10,070 nucleotides of DNA from Pseudomonadota bacterium (GTDB lineage Bacteria > Myxococcota > Bradymonadia > UBA4248), in the NCBI GenBank assembly GCA_017613855.1, contig JAGACY010000149.1, positions 1 to 10,070 of the forward strand, given 5' to 3'. Positions 1 to 7,610 of the stretch are shown piece after piece. A program made the translations under genes and the position numbers. The notes under the pieces were generated by a model, which had not been told where the DNA came from, did not search any database, and saw nothing but the letters and a program-made list of their open reading frames with translations. Positions within the stretch are counted from its first letter, which is position 1. Each line of letters begins with the position of its first letter.

Positions 1-1562
1 ACGATAATTGCGGTGAAGTCGGCAATGCATGCGATAGTGATGAAATCTGCTCGCATGGGTATTGCAGTGAATCCTGTCAGACGGGGATAGAACCAGGTAC
101 TGTTAAAGAAGTTGAATGTGTGCCGGAGGGGAGCAAAAAAGCGATTTGTGTCGATCCCATGACAAACCCCTCTTTTTGTGGGGCCGATGATAATTGTAAA
201 AACTTCTCAGAATGTGATGTCGATTCGCAGGTATGTAACAATGGCGTATGCATCAGTATCTGTGAAAGTCAGGGGAAAGCACTGTGTGAGGTGTCTGCCG
301 GTGAGACGCTTTGTATTGATCTTATGAGTGATCCCGAACATTGCGGTACATGCTATAGCAATTGTTATTCGATTGCTCCTCAAAATGCAGAAGTGGCAGG
401 CTGTGAAGCCGGTAAATGTATATATAAATGTTTGGATGGGTATACGAATTGTAACTCTGATGATTCCGAAGTGCCTTTATGTTATAATTTAAAATCGGAC
501 AATAAACATTGCGGAGGATGCGGAGAAGACTATGCATGTCCGTTCCCATTAATCTGTAAGAATGAGATCTGTACTTATTCAGAATGTGAATCACCGATTT
601 TATGCGAGGATAATTTATGTCAAAATAGTGATACTCAATGCGGATTAAACTGCGTGAACTGCAAGACCGAAGGGCATGCCGCAGATGGGTATTGCAATGA
701 TGAAGGCGAATGTGTCATCACCAAGTGTACCGAAAATTATAATCTTTTCGAAGGCAAATGTCTTCAGCCTGGTCCGGAATATTGTGTCGCCGATAAGGCC
801 TCGTCGCAGCCCATAAACTGTACGAAGATCCCCAATGCCGTCAATCCTGGTTGTAATACGAGTACAGGGCAATGCATTGTTGGTGTCTGCAAAACCGGTT
901 TTCATGTATATAATAATGAATGCGAGGAAAATAGTAATGAGAATTGCGGCCACCATGGTCAGACATGTCCCAATGGAAGTGTCGGTCCCCATATATTAAC
1001 GTATGAATGTTCCGCCGGTGGTACATGCAATGTGGCAGCATGTGAAGATGGCTACCAAAAAGATGGTATGCAGTGTTCTCAATGTGACGCGGATCTGAGA
1101 GTTTTTGTAGCCCGTGATACTCAGGTTTTAGACAGTGAAGCGGTCATTGCGCAGGCTGCGACGATCGTTTTACATTATAAGAAAAAGACGGATGAAGTGG
1201 ATGCGGAGGGCAGGCCAAGATATAAAGTGAATGTTTCTTTTCATAAAGAAGATTCCCAATATAATGAAGGCCCGGAACTTGAACATGTTTGGGTTTATGG
1301 CGATTATTTACATGTTGTGACAAACGTTAAAGAAACGATTACTCTCAACAATGGAACGACAAAATTGCAAGAGGGATGCGTAGATCCTGATTTCGGTAAA
1401 GCCAGAGTTTTTAATACCGATAGCTGTGCCGGTGAAGGTCTGAACAATTGTGTACAATATAATATATATTGTAATGGCAATTATTATGGTTGGGTCAATA
1501 ATGCAGATCTCAATAAATTGGAGCCTCTTGTGAATGATCTCTCAGGCGTTCCGGAGTGCTGA
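1..1562 (+). CDS. Cysteine-rich (Stig1-like repeat) secreted protein, 5' partial
   Basis: The reading frame is open from the left edge (first full codon at base 3) to TGA at 1560-1562, giving 519 visible residues; the true start and any signal peptide lie outside the window. The first ~355 residues are packed with cysteines. Recurrent units of the form C-x-D-x3-D-P-x-H-C-G-x-C-x3-C are seen near residues 47-65 (ICVDPMTNPSFCG), 101-120 (LCIDLMSDPEHCGTC) and 159-180 (SDNKHCGGCG). This pattern resembles the Stig1-like/MXAN_6577-like cysteine-rich proteins common in myxobacteria. From about residue 360 cysteines thin out and a ~145-residue, beta-looking C-terminal domain follows, ending in GWVNNADL and a final Cys; this could be SH3b-like, but the resemblance is weak. 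Extracellular location is inferred from the disulfide-rich composition. No enzymatic motif is visible. The next gene starts 369 bases downstream, beyond a hairpin-rich gap, so it is probably a separate transcription unit. The coding call is firm; the function is unknown. Confidence 0.88.
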   Translation, partial: DNCGEVGNACDSDEICSHGYCSESCQTGIEPGTVKEVECVPEGSKKAICVDPMTNPSFCGADDNCKNFSECDVDSQVCNNGVCISICESQGKALCEVSAGETLCIDLMSDPEHCGTCYSNCYSIAPQNAEVAGCEAGKCIYKCLDGYTNCNSDDSEVPLCYNLKSDNKHCGGCGEDYACPFPLICKNEICTYSECESPILCEDNLCQNSDTQCGLNCVNCKTEGHAADGYCNDEGECVITKCTENYNLFEGKCLQPGPEYCVADKASSQPINCTKIPNAVNPGCNTSTGQCIVGVCKTGFHVYNNECEENSNENCGHHGQTCPNGSVGPHILTYECSAGGTCNVAACEDGYQKDGMQCSQCDADLRVFVARDTQVLDSEAVIAQAATIVLHYKKKTDEVDAEGRPRYKVNVSFHKEDSQYNEGPELEHVWVYGDYLHVVTNVKETITLNNGTTKLQEGCVDPDFGKARVFNTDSCAGEGLNNCVQYNIYCNGNYYGWVNNADLNKLEPLVNDLSGVPEC

Positions 1563-1585
1563 TATAGAATTATTTGGGCGATGTA

Positions 1586-1638
1586 TCTCAAAATCACAAT
1601 CTGAACCGAACGCTATATTGTTTTACTGTGATTTGAGA
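1586..1638 (+). terminator. Imperfect inverted repeat after the first gene; possible terminator
   Basis: TCTCAAAATCACA (1586-1598) can pair with TGTGATTTGAGA (1627-1638) as 12 base pairs with one bulged A, enclosing a 28-base loop. It begins 24 bases after the stop codon of the cysteine-rich gene and is followed by ATGGTTTTC, a poor U-tract. The position suits a 3'-end processing or termination structure, but the long loop and weak T-run make intrinsic termination uncertain. Confidence 0.35.
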
Positions 1639-1682
1639 ATGGTTTTCTTCGCGAAAATAATTTTACCTTTTGTATGATTGAC

Positions 1683-1787
1683 GGGGCGTTGCGGGGTGTA
1701 ACCCCGCATCGGGGGTAGGCGCGTATTGTATGGGCGACCACATCGTGTCGCCCATACAATAGCACCGCAGGGGGCCAGGCCCCCTGC
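1683..1787 (+). repeat. Three-hairpin intergenic repeat, copy 1
   Basis: This ~105-base element holds three consecutive hairpins. Hairpin A pairs 1690-1696 with 1702-1708 (TGCGGGG/CCCCGCA). Hairpin B pairs 1724-1738 with 1747-1761, 15 perfect pairs built on TTGTATGGGCGAC with an 8-base loop. Hairpin C is a palindrome at 1767-1787 (GCAGGGGGCC, A, GGCCCCCTGC). The same element occurs in reverse orientation at 7683-7787; 44 of the first 47 bases match. It encodes no protein and has no transposase nearby. It resembles a REP-like or MITE-like dispersed palindromic repeat, or a structured RNA. No T-run follows any hairpin, so a plain terminator is unlikely. It sits 144 bases upstream of the first lipoprotein gene. 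Confidence 0.85.
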
Positions 1788-1864
1788 ATAAAAGTAATTC
1801 AATCACAAATCATAAACGGCCTGTATGGTTTGGATGATATCGTGTTTTTTTAAGATTTAGCCTA

Positions 1865-1893
1865 TTGAGATTTCGTTCTGATTTGTTTACAGA
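1865..1893 (+). promoter_or_regulatory. Candidate promoter of the first lipoprotein gene
   Basis: TTGAGA at 1865-1870 differs from the -35 consensus by one base. Seventeen bases later TACAGA at 1888-1893 is a poor -10 box. Transcription would begin near 1900, leaving a leader of about 30 bases containing the ribosome binding site. The region just upstream is AT-rich, with seven T at 1845-1851. The weak -10 keeps this tentative, and the organism's sigma factor preferences are unknown. Confidence 0.3.
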
Positions 1894-1918
1894 GGATTTG
1901 TTTTTTGGTGTGTGTTTC

Positions 1919-1925
1919 GGGGAGG
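1919..1925 (+). promoter_or_regulatory. Ribosome binding site fixing the start at 1932
   Basis: GGGGAGG lies six bases before ATG 1932. In-frame starts at 1905 and 1926 are upstream of or directly against this site and cannot use it. Starting at 1932 also gives a clean MKR-initiated lipoprotein signal peptide. Confidence 0.8.
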
Positions 1926-1931
1926 ATGTTC

Positions 1932-4778
1932 ATGAAACGCTCAATTTATTTCATTTCGATAGTTGTGTGTTGTTCTCTTTGGCTTGCTGGCTGCGGTGAT
2001 GATTCAAATTCAGGCACTGGGCCCGGCAATAACGAAGGCAAAACATGTCAGTGTGGTGAGGGGCAGATTTGCAATGATGCCGGTGAGTGTGTCGACGATC
2101 CGGACTATCAGAAGCCGGATCCCATCCCAACGGATCCCTGCAATAACGAATGCACAACCGATCAGGAATGCAGGGACGGCAAATGTGTCGATCTCGGCGA
2201 TCCGATTCCCGATGTCTGCAAACCTGGATGTACCGAAGAACAGATCTGTACCGAGACCGGATGCGTCAATCTGACGGAAATTTGTGATCCGGTATGCGAA
2301 GGGGATCGCGTTTGTGTGCAGAACCAATGCGAATTTACTTGCGCGGTTCATTGTGAAGACAAATGCTGTGAGGATGACGGCGCATGTGATGCCATTACCG
2401 GGGCATGTGGCCAGACTTGCGATGACGGCATGCCGGAATGCAATGGCGTTTGCTGTGGAACAGACGCGGTTTGCATGGCTGATCTGGGGTGCGTCAAAAC
2501 ATGCCAGAATGATGAGCTCCAGTGCATTAATCCTTCTTCGGGCTATTCTTTCTGCTGTCCTCCCGATCAACTGTGTGATCTGACGAATGATCAGTGCGCA
2601 ATCAATTGTGGCGAGAATGTCAAATGTCAGGACACTTGCTGTAAGAGTGGCGAGGTATGCCTTCATGATACGGTTTGCAAGCCTGCCTGCACTGACGCAC
2701 AGACGCGCTGTGGTGCCAAAGAAGACCTTTGCTGTGATACAGCTTCTCAGATATGTATTTTTGATAAATGTCTCGCCAAGGGCAAGGCATGCAAAGACTC
2801 GAATGAATGTGATTTGGATGAATTCTGCGATACGGCGAGCAGTACCTGTGTCAAGGCATCCGAGTCACCCAATGTTTGCGAATACCATCCTCCTATTGGT
2901 GAGTTTAAGCCAAAGGTCAAATGGCACTGGGAAGGCAATGTCGAAACCGCGCCTGTGGTTATCAATTTGACGGATGATAACGGGGATGGTGTCGTCAATC
3001 AGAATGATGTTCCCGATGTTGTTTTTGTCGATTTTAAAGATGCCGAAATTCCGATTGGTCCCATCCGTTATTCCATGCAGGTGATTGTTCTGAGCGGTGA
3101 TGACGGCCACGAGATCGCGAGATCCGAAGAAACAAATTATAATGGTTTTAATGATTTGGCTGCTGCCAATATCGATGATGATTCGCTTATCGAAATACTC
3201 GTGCCTGTAAGCGATACCATTCCTGACAATTCGGGGCTGGCTGCGCTTAATCTCGTTAAACAGGCCGATGGTACTTATAAACTCGTCAAAAAACATTTCC
3301 TGCATACACCGGATTTATTGGTTGCGACGGATTACAATGCGGCGTCCTGGGCTGACATTCATCCTACGATCGCGAACATCGATAACAGCGGCTATCCCGA
3401 AGTCATTACGACGCGCGGCATTATTCAGGGTAATGACTGGAGCAAATTTAAATGTACTTTAAATATTCCAAGCCGCAGCACATGGTATGCAGACTTCTTC
3501 TCCGTGGCAGATCTCGATCAGGATGGTTATTCGGAAATCATTGCATCTGAGATCTATGATTACAATTGCCAGGCACTCACAAGTAATTCAGAACGCTGGA
3601 ATTACATGGCCGTGGCAGACCTTCTGGATGATGAGAAAAAAGCGGAATATCCCGGCGAACTGGTACCGGAGATTGTTCGCGTAGGCGATGGTAAACTCAG
3701 CGTCTGGAAGGTTTATAAAACAACAGAATCTGGCAATGCCAAATGGTCTCAGCGTAAAATATGGGAAGAAAAAACGACCAGTACATCGGGTGGCGGTAAT
3801 CCGGTTGTCGCCGATTTTAATGGTGACGGTAAGCCTGATATCGGCGTGGCTGGACGTACACATTACAGTGTACACGATGGCCGTACCGGCAAAATTCTAT
3901 GGGCCAGCCAAACGCAGGATGCCTCCAGCGAGCGCACCGGGTCTACGGTATTCGATTTTGAAGGCGATAAAACAGCTGAAGTCGTCTATCGTGATGAAAC
4001 CACTTTGCGCATTTACAGCGGCCCCGGATTGGGGAAGGATGAGGATGGCGATGGTTATCCCGATGGCAAAATCCTGAGGTCTACCCCCAGTTCCTCGACA
4101 ACCGTTATTGAATTCCCTGTAATCGTCGATGTCGATAATGATGGTAAAACAGAGATTATCATGGTGAGCGAAAACTGGGGACAACATGGCGTGACGGCTT
4201 ATTCTGACACCTGGAACAACTGGGTACGTACACGTCGAATCTGGAACCAGCATGCCTATCACGTAACCAATATCAACGAAGACGGCTCGGTACCTCAGCA
4301 TGAAGAAGCCAACTGGCTGAAATACAACAACTATCGTCAGAATGTTCAGCCCGAAGGCGCTTTTAATGCTCCGAATTTTGTGCCAGGCATCCTCGAATCC
4401 GAAGCTCTGGATTGCAATCTTGGTAAACCGATCATTAAATTGGTCGCACATGTTAAGAATGAAGGATCGTACGGTGTTAAGGCCGGACTCCCCGTCAATT
4501 TCTATGTTGTCGATCCCAATGGTATCTCCGGTGAGTATCTGATTGGTTCTGAGAAAACAGAAGGGCCGCTTCCTCCCGGAGGCGAAACAACTGCAACCTT
4601 TAAATGGGATCGTCAAGTCGTCATCAACGGCGAAACCAAAACAGTCGAAATGCCAGCCAAAATCCTTTTCATTGTCGATGCCCCGACCGAAGAAACACCG
4701 AACGGCGAGTATGCAGAATGCAACGAAAAAGATAATAAATCAGAGGTGACAAGCGTCAATGGCTGTCCGGTCAATTAG
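1932..4778 (+). CDS. Cys-module / FG-GAP propeller lipoprotein, paralog 1 (948 aa)
   Basis: Predicted outer-membrane or surface lipoprotein. The signal peptide has a KR n-region, a hydrophobic core and lipobox L18-A-G-C21; Gly at +2 gives no inner-membrane retention signal. A Gly/Asn-rich linker leads into 50 cysteines in ten modules (residues 39-306): four 4-Cys units (typically C-x3-C-x5-C-x4-C), five 6-Cys units containing a CC pair, then a last 4-Cys unit. After Cys316 come FG-GAP/VCBS-type repeats (~320-760) with Asp-rich loops such as DDNGDG (348-353), DFNGDGKPDI and DVDNDGKTEI, as in calcium-binding integrin-like propellers. One loop, DEDGDGYPDG (703-712), is an insertion absent from paralog 2. 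IWNQHAYHVTNIN starts near 770. A CARDB-like sandwich (834-948) ends with GETTATF-x-W and ECNEKDNKSE. The stop is TAG. Ligand and partners are unknown; adhesion or envelope scaffolding is inferred. The next gene is a tandem paralog 65 bases downstream. Confidence 0.92.
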   Translation: MKRSIYFISIVVCCSLWLAGCGDDSNSGTGPGNNEGKTCQCGEGQICNDAGECVDDPDYQKPDPIPTDPCNNECTTDQECRDGKCVDLGDPIPDVCKPGCTEEQICTETGCVNLTEICDPVCEGDRVCVQNQCEFTCAVHCEDKCCEDDGACDAITGACGQTCDDGMPECNGVCCGTDAVCMADLGCVKTCQNDELQCINPSSGYSFCCPPDQLCDLTNDQCAINCGENVKCQDTCCKSGEVCLHDTVCKPACTDAQTRCGAKEDLCCDTASQICIFDKCLAKGKACKDSNECDLDEFCDTASSTCVKASESPNVCEYHPPIGEFKPKVKWHWEGNVETAPVVINLTDDNGDGVVNQNDVPDVVFVDFKDAEIPIGPIRYSMQVIVLSGDDGHEIARSEETNYNGFNDLAAANIDDDSLIEILVPVSDTIPDNSGLAALNLVKQADGTYKLVKKHFLHTPDLLVATDYNAASWADIHPTIANIDNSGYPEVITTRGIIQGNDWSKFKCTLNIPSRSTWYADFFSVADLDQDGYSEIIASEIYDYNCQALTSNSERWNYMAVADLLDDEKKAEYPGELVPEIVRVGDGKLSVWKVYKTTESGNAKWSQRKIWEEKTTSTSGGGNPVVADFNGDGKPDIGVAGRTHYSVHDGRTGKILWASQTQDASSERTGSTVFDFEGDKTAEVVYRDETTLRIYSGPGLGKDEDGDGYPDGKILRSTPSSSTTVIEFPVIVDVDNDGKTEIIMVSENWGQHGVTAYSDTWNNWVRTRRIWNQHAYHVTNINEDGSVPQHEEANWLKYNNYRQNVQPEGAFNAPNFVPGILESEALDCNLGKPIIKLVAHVKNEGSYGVKAGLPVNFYVVDPNGISGEYLIGSEKTEGPLPPGGETTATFKWDRQVVINGETKTVEMPAKILFIVDAPTEETPNGEYAECNEKDNKSEVTSVNGCPVN
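2046..2849 (+). repeat. Ten-unit cysteine-module array in paralog 1
   Basis: The array encodes residues 39-306 with 50 cysteines. Modules 1-4 have four cysteines each (for example CKPGCTEEQICTETGC). Modules 5-9 have six with an adjacent CC pair and the spacing C-x(3-6)-C-x(3-9)-CC-x5-C-x(4-6)-C. Module 10 has four. Even cysteine counts per module imply self-contained disulfide knots forming an extended rod. Units differ strongly in sequence, so this is an ancient protein repeat rather than a DNA-level tandem repeat. Confidence 0.8.
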
Positions 4779-4805
4779 TTCTGTATTTACGGCGTGTCTG
4801 CTTTG

Positions 4806-4811
4806 TATAAT
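4806..4811 (+). promoter_or_regulatory. Consensus -10 box in the gap between the paralogs
   Basis: A perfect TATAAT lies 28 bases after the stop of paralog 1. No good -35 is seen at the optimal distance; the best nearby is a T-rich stretch around 4782-4790. Transcription would start near 4818, giving a ~25-base leader that carries the AAAGG ribosome binding site. The second lipoprotein could therefore be transcribed on its own, in addition to any read-through from paralog 1, since no terminator is visible in the gap. Confidence 0.5.
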
Positions 4812-4831
4812 AGCAAGTCATGTCTTTATAT

Positions 4832-4836
4832 AAAGG
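4832..4836 (+). promoter_or_regulatory. Ribosome binding site fixing the start at 4844
   Basis: AAAGG ends seven bases before ATG 4844. The in-frame ATG at 4820 has no such site and would fall at about the predicted transcription start. The 4844 start also gives an MKRS N-terminus matching paralog 1. Confidence 0.65.
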
Positions 4837-4843
4837 TATTATT

Positions 4844-7597
4844 ATGAAACGTTCTTTTTATTTCATCTCGGTATTGGCGTGTTGTTCGCTTTTGGCTGCT
4901 GGTTGCAGCGATGATTCTAATTCCGGCTCTGTTCCTGGCAATCAGGAGGGTAAATCCTGTCATTGCAGCACCGGCAAAATCTGCAATGATGCCGGAGAAT
5001 GCGTTGACGACCCGGATTATCAGAAGCCGGGATCGAAAGATTCATGCGACAACAAATGCAAGCCTAATCAGGAGTGCAAGGACGGCAAATGTGTCGATTC
5101 CGGCGAACCAATTCCGGATGCTTGCAAACCTGGGTGTGCAGAGGATCAGGTTTGTACCGACACGGGATGTGTTAATTCTTCGGAAATCTGCGATCCACCT
5201 TGTGAAGGTGATCGCGTCTGCGTGCAGAATCAATGCGAATTTACCTGCGCTGTTCATTGCAATGAACAATGCTGTGAGGATGACGGTGTATGCGATGCCA
5301 TTACCGGACAATGCGGTCAGACTTGTGATGACGGCATGCCTGAATGCAATGGGGTTTGCTGCGGATCTGATGCTGAATGTGTGGCTGAACTGGGGTGTGT
5401 CAAAACATGCCAGAGTGATGAACTTCAATGCATCAATTATACATCCGGGTATTCATTCTGTTGTCCATCCGGTCAGTTGTGCGATTTAACGATTGACCAA
5501 TGTACGATTGACTGCGGTGCGAATGTCAAATGTGCCGATGTCTGCTGCAAGGAAAATGAAGTTTGTCTTCATGATTCTGTTTGTAAGCCATCCTGCAAGG
5601 ATTCTGAGACACGCTGCGGTGCCAATGAAGACCTTTGCTGTGATACAGCCTCACAGATATGTATTTTTAATAAATGTCTGGCCAAGGGGAAAGAATGCAA
5701 AGATTCCAATCAATGCGGTTTAGATGAATTCTGCGATACTGCCAGCAGTACCTGTGTCAAAGCCTCTGAATCACCCAATGTTTGTGAATATCATCCCCCC
5801 ATTGGTGAGTTTAAACCCAAAGTCAAATGGCATTATGGCGAAGCGGCAGTTGAAAATACACCAGCTGTCGCCGATCTTACCGGTGATGGTGTGCCCGAAG
5901 TCGTGTTTACGAATATGTCATTCCAATTGTTGGCGCTCAACGGAGATACCGGGGCAATCATGGCCAAATCGACTGCGCGTCAGTGGAATGATTATGATGG
6001 CATGGCTTTGGGGGATATCGATAACGACGGTAAAATCGAAGTCATTGCAACGACGGCAGAATCCAATGCCAATTCTTCGGGACTGGCAATTCTGAACCTC
6101 GTTAAAAATGGTGATGCTTGGGAATGGAAAGAAAAGGCATTTCTTCCCATTGCCGATGATAAGCTCGTTTCGGCCAGCAGTCGCTATTGGGTAGACATTC
6201 ATCCCGCTATTGCTGATATCGATTCGGACGGCACGCCCGAAATTGTGACTACCCGCGGTATTATTAAAGGCAATGATTTATCCAAATGGCAATGCACCAT
6301 GTATTTCCCAAGCTATGGCGCATGGTATCAATATGGTTTGGTCGTGGCCGATTTGGATGGCGATGGCAATAGCGAAATCATCGGCCATAAGATGTATGAT
6401 AACCATTGCAACCTCATTATGGATGAATCCGAAGAAAGCTGGGGATTCACTGCTGTTGCCGATTTGATCAAGGATGGTGGTGAAGCGGGTGAACTGGTAC
6501 CGGAAATCGTTCGTGTGAAATCCATAAACGCAGGTACAGGTGCCGTGAGTGCCTGGAAAGTCTTCAAGAATGGGGATAAATGGACACAGAAAAAGATGTG
6601 GGAAACTGTTCATCCCGGCGGTGGCGGCGGTCATCCCAATATTGCCGATTTTGACGGCGATAAAAAAGCGGAAATCGGACTCGCCGGCGGTTCGAAATAT
6701 GCTGTCTTTAAAGGGGATACGGGCGCTGTCCTTTGGGATACCCCCACGAATGATTCCTCCAGCTTCCGCACGGGATCTTCGGTTTTCGATTTCGAAGGTG
6801 ATGGTAAAGCGGAAGTCGTTTACCGCGACCAATGCTACATTCGCATTTACAATGGTGCCGATGGTAAAGAATTGTGGCGCGAACCGGCTACATCCGGAAC
6901 CGTTCTGGATTATCCGCTCATTGTCGATGTGGATGGGGATGGCAAAACAGAGATTATTACAACCAGCTCCGGTTATAACTGCGGTGATTTCGCCAGTACA
7001 CCTCTCGGTGTGGTGGCTTACGAAGATAGCTGGGGTAACTGGGTACGCACGCGCCAAATCTGGAATCAGCATACCTATCATGTCACCAATATCAATGATG
7101 ATGGCTCTGTACCTAAGAACGAAAAGCCGAATTGGACAATCTACAATAATTATCGCCAGAATGTTCAGCCTGAAGGCGCGTTTAATGCCCCGAACTTCGT
7201 AGCAGGCAAACTCGATTCGGAAGCCATCGGCTGCGAACAAGGTAAAGAGATTATTAAATTAGTTGCGCACGTTAAAAATGAGGGCTCATACGGTGTTAAA
7301 GCCGGGCTCCCCGTCAATTTCTATGTGGTCGATCCGAATGGTATCACCGGTGAGTTCAAAATTGGTTCCGGCAAAACAGAAGGTCCGCTTCCTCCCAGTG
7401 GCGAAACGACTGCCACCTTCGAATGGAACCGAATGGTTGACATTAACGGAGAAAGTAAAAAAGTCGACATGCCCGCCAAAATTCTTTTCTTTGTCGATGA
7501 ACCTACCGCCGAAACCCCCAATGGTGTGTATCCCGAATGCAATGAAAAGGATAACAAATCGGAAATCACATCCGTCAATGGCTGCGGCGTCAATTAA
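4844..7597 (+). CDS. Cys-module / FG-GAP propeller lipoprotein, paralog 2 (917 aa)
   Basis: Tandem paralog of the preceding gene with the same domain order. The signal peptide MKRSFYFISVLACCSLLAAGC has its lipid-acceptor Cys at residue 21, with Ala rather than Leu at -3 of the lipobox and Ser at +2. The cysteine array covers residues 39-304, and every array cysteine of paralog 1, plus the Cys of SPNVCEYH, has a counterpart. The FG-GAP/VCBS region (~335-720) has more regular calcium-type loops than paralog 1: DLTGDG (344-349), DIDNDGKIEV, DIDSDGTPEI, DLDGDGNSEI, DFDGDKKAEI, DFEGDGKAEV and DVDGDGKTEI (from 695). IWNQHTYHVTNIN follows near 739, then a CARDB-like sandwich (803-917) ending in NGCGVN. 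It is 31 residues shorter than paralog 1, mainly through shorter propeller loops. Outer-membrane or surface location and an adhesive or scaffolding role are inferred; no catalytic motif is seen. A consensus -10 box upstream suggests independent expression. The stop is TAA, followed by a nested stem-loop. Confidence 0.92.
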   Translation: MKRSFYFISVLACCSLLAAGCSDDSNSGSVPGNQEGKSCHCSTGKICNDAGECVDDPDYQKPGSKDSCDNKCKPNQECKDGKCVDSGEPIPDACKPGCAEDQVCTDTGCVNSSEICDPPCEGDRVCVQNQCEFTCAVHCNEQCCEDDGVCDAITGQCGQTCDDGMPECNGVCCGSDAECVAELGCVKTCQSDELQCINYTSGYSFCCPSGQLCDLTIDQCTIDCGANVKCADVCCKENEVCLHDSVCKPSCKDSETRCGANEDLCCDTASQICIFNKCLAKGKECKDSNQCGLDEFCDTASSTCVKASESPNVCEYHPPIGEFKPKVKWHYGEAAVENTPAVADLTGDGVPEVVFTNMSFQLLALNGDTGAIMAKSTARQWNDYDGMALGDIDNDGKIEVIATTAESNANSSGLAILNLVKNGDAWEWKEKAFLPIADDKLVSASSRYWVDIHPAIADIDSDGTPEIVTTRGIIKGNDLSKWQCTMYFPSYGAWYQYGLVVADLDGDGNSEIIGHKMYDNHCNLIMDESEESWGFTAVADLIKDGGEAGELVPEIVRVKSINAGTGAVSAWKVFKNGDKWTQKKMWETVHPGGGGGHPNIADFDGDKKAEIGLAGGSKYAVFKGDTGAVLWDTPTNDSSSFRTGSSVFDFEGDGKAEVVYRDQCYIRIYNGADGKELWREPATSGTVLDYPLIVDVDGDGKTEIITTSSGYNCGDFASTPLGVVAYEDSWGNWVRTRQIWNQHTYHVTNINDDGSVPKNEKPNWTIYNNYRQNVQPEGAFNAPNFVAGKLDSEAIGCEQGKEIIKLVAHVKNEGSYGVKAGLPVNFYVVDPNGITGEFKIGSGKTEGPLPPSGETTATFEWNRMVDINGESKKVDMPAKILFFVDEPTAETPNGVYPECNEKDNKSEITSVNGCGVN
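4958..5755 (+). repeat. Ten-unit cysteine-module array in paralog 2
   Basis: Residues 39-304 reproduce the 4-4-4-4-6-6-6-6-6-4 cysteine pattern of paralog 1. Spacing within the modules is almost unchanged; the main length change is a two-residue shorter linker between modules 1 and 2. Inter-cysteine residues vary more than the cysteines, for example AEDQVCTDTGC here against TEEQICTETGC in paralog 1. Confidence 0.8.
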
Positions 7598-7610
7598 TTG
7601 GATGATCTAT

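Noticed and set aside
120..122. GTG at 120 as the start of the cysteine-rich gene
   Set aside because: The frame is open upstream to the window edge and encodes the same cysteine-rich pattern (DNCGEVGNACDSDEIC), with no ribosome binding site or signal peptide at 120.
1683..1787. Hairpin element as a plain rho-independent terminator
   Set aside because: None of its GC-rich hairpins is followed by a T-run on the + strand, and the whole three-hairpin unit is repeated elsewhere in the opposite orientation.
1905..1931. Upstream in-frame starts of paralog 1 (1905, 1926)
   Set aside because: They lie before or against the GGGGAGG site and would put extra residues ahead of a perfect MKR signal peptide.
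2010..2666. Antisense 218-codon open frame inside paralog 1
   Set aside because: It mirrors the Cys/Asp-rich codons of the real gene, has no ribosome binding site or recognisable domain, and a similar shadow appears opposite paralog 2.
4038..4067. DEDGDGYPDG loop as a dockerin domain
   Set aside because: It is a single calcium-type loop inside a propeller; dockerins need two such segments with helices, and no cohesin context is seen.
4820..4843. ATG at 4820 as the start of paralog 2
   Set aside because: It has no ribosome binding site and coincides with the predicted transcription start; 4844 has AAAGG at the right distance and aligns with paralog 1.
4779..4843. Paralogs as one gene split by a frameshift or stop
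   Set aside because: Each copy has its own signal peptide, complete domain set, ribosome binding site and stop codon.
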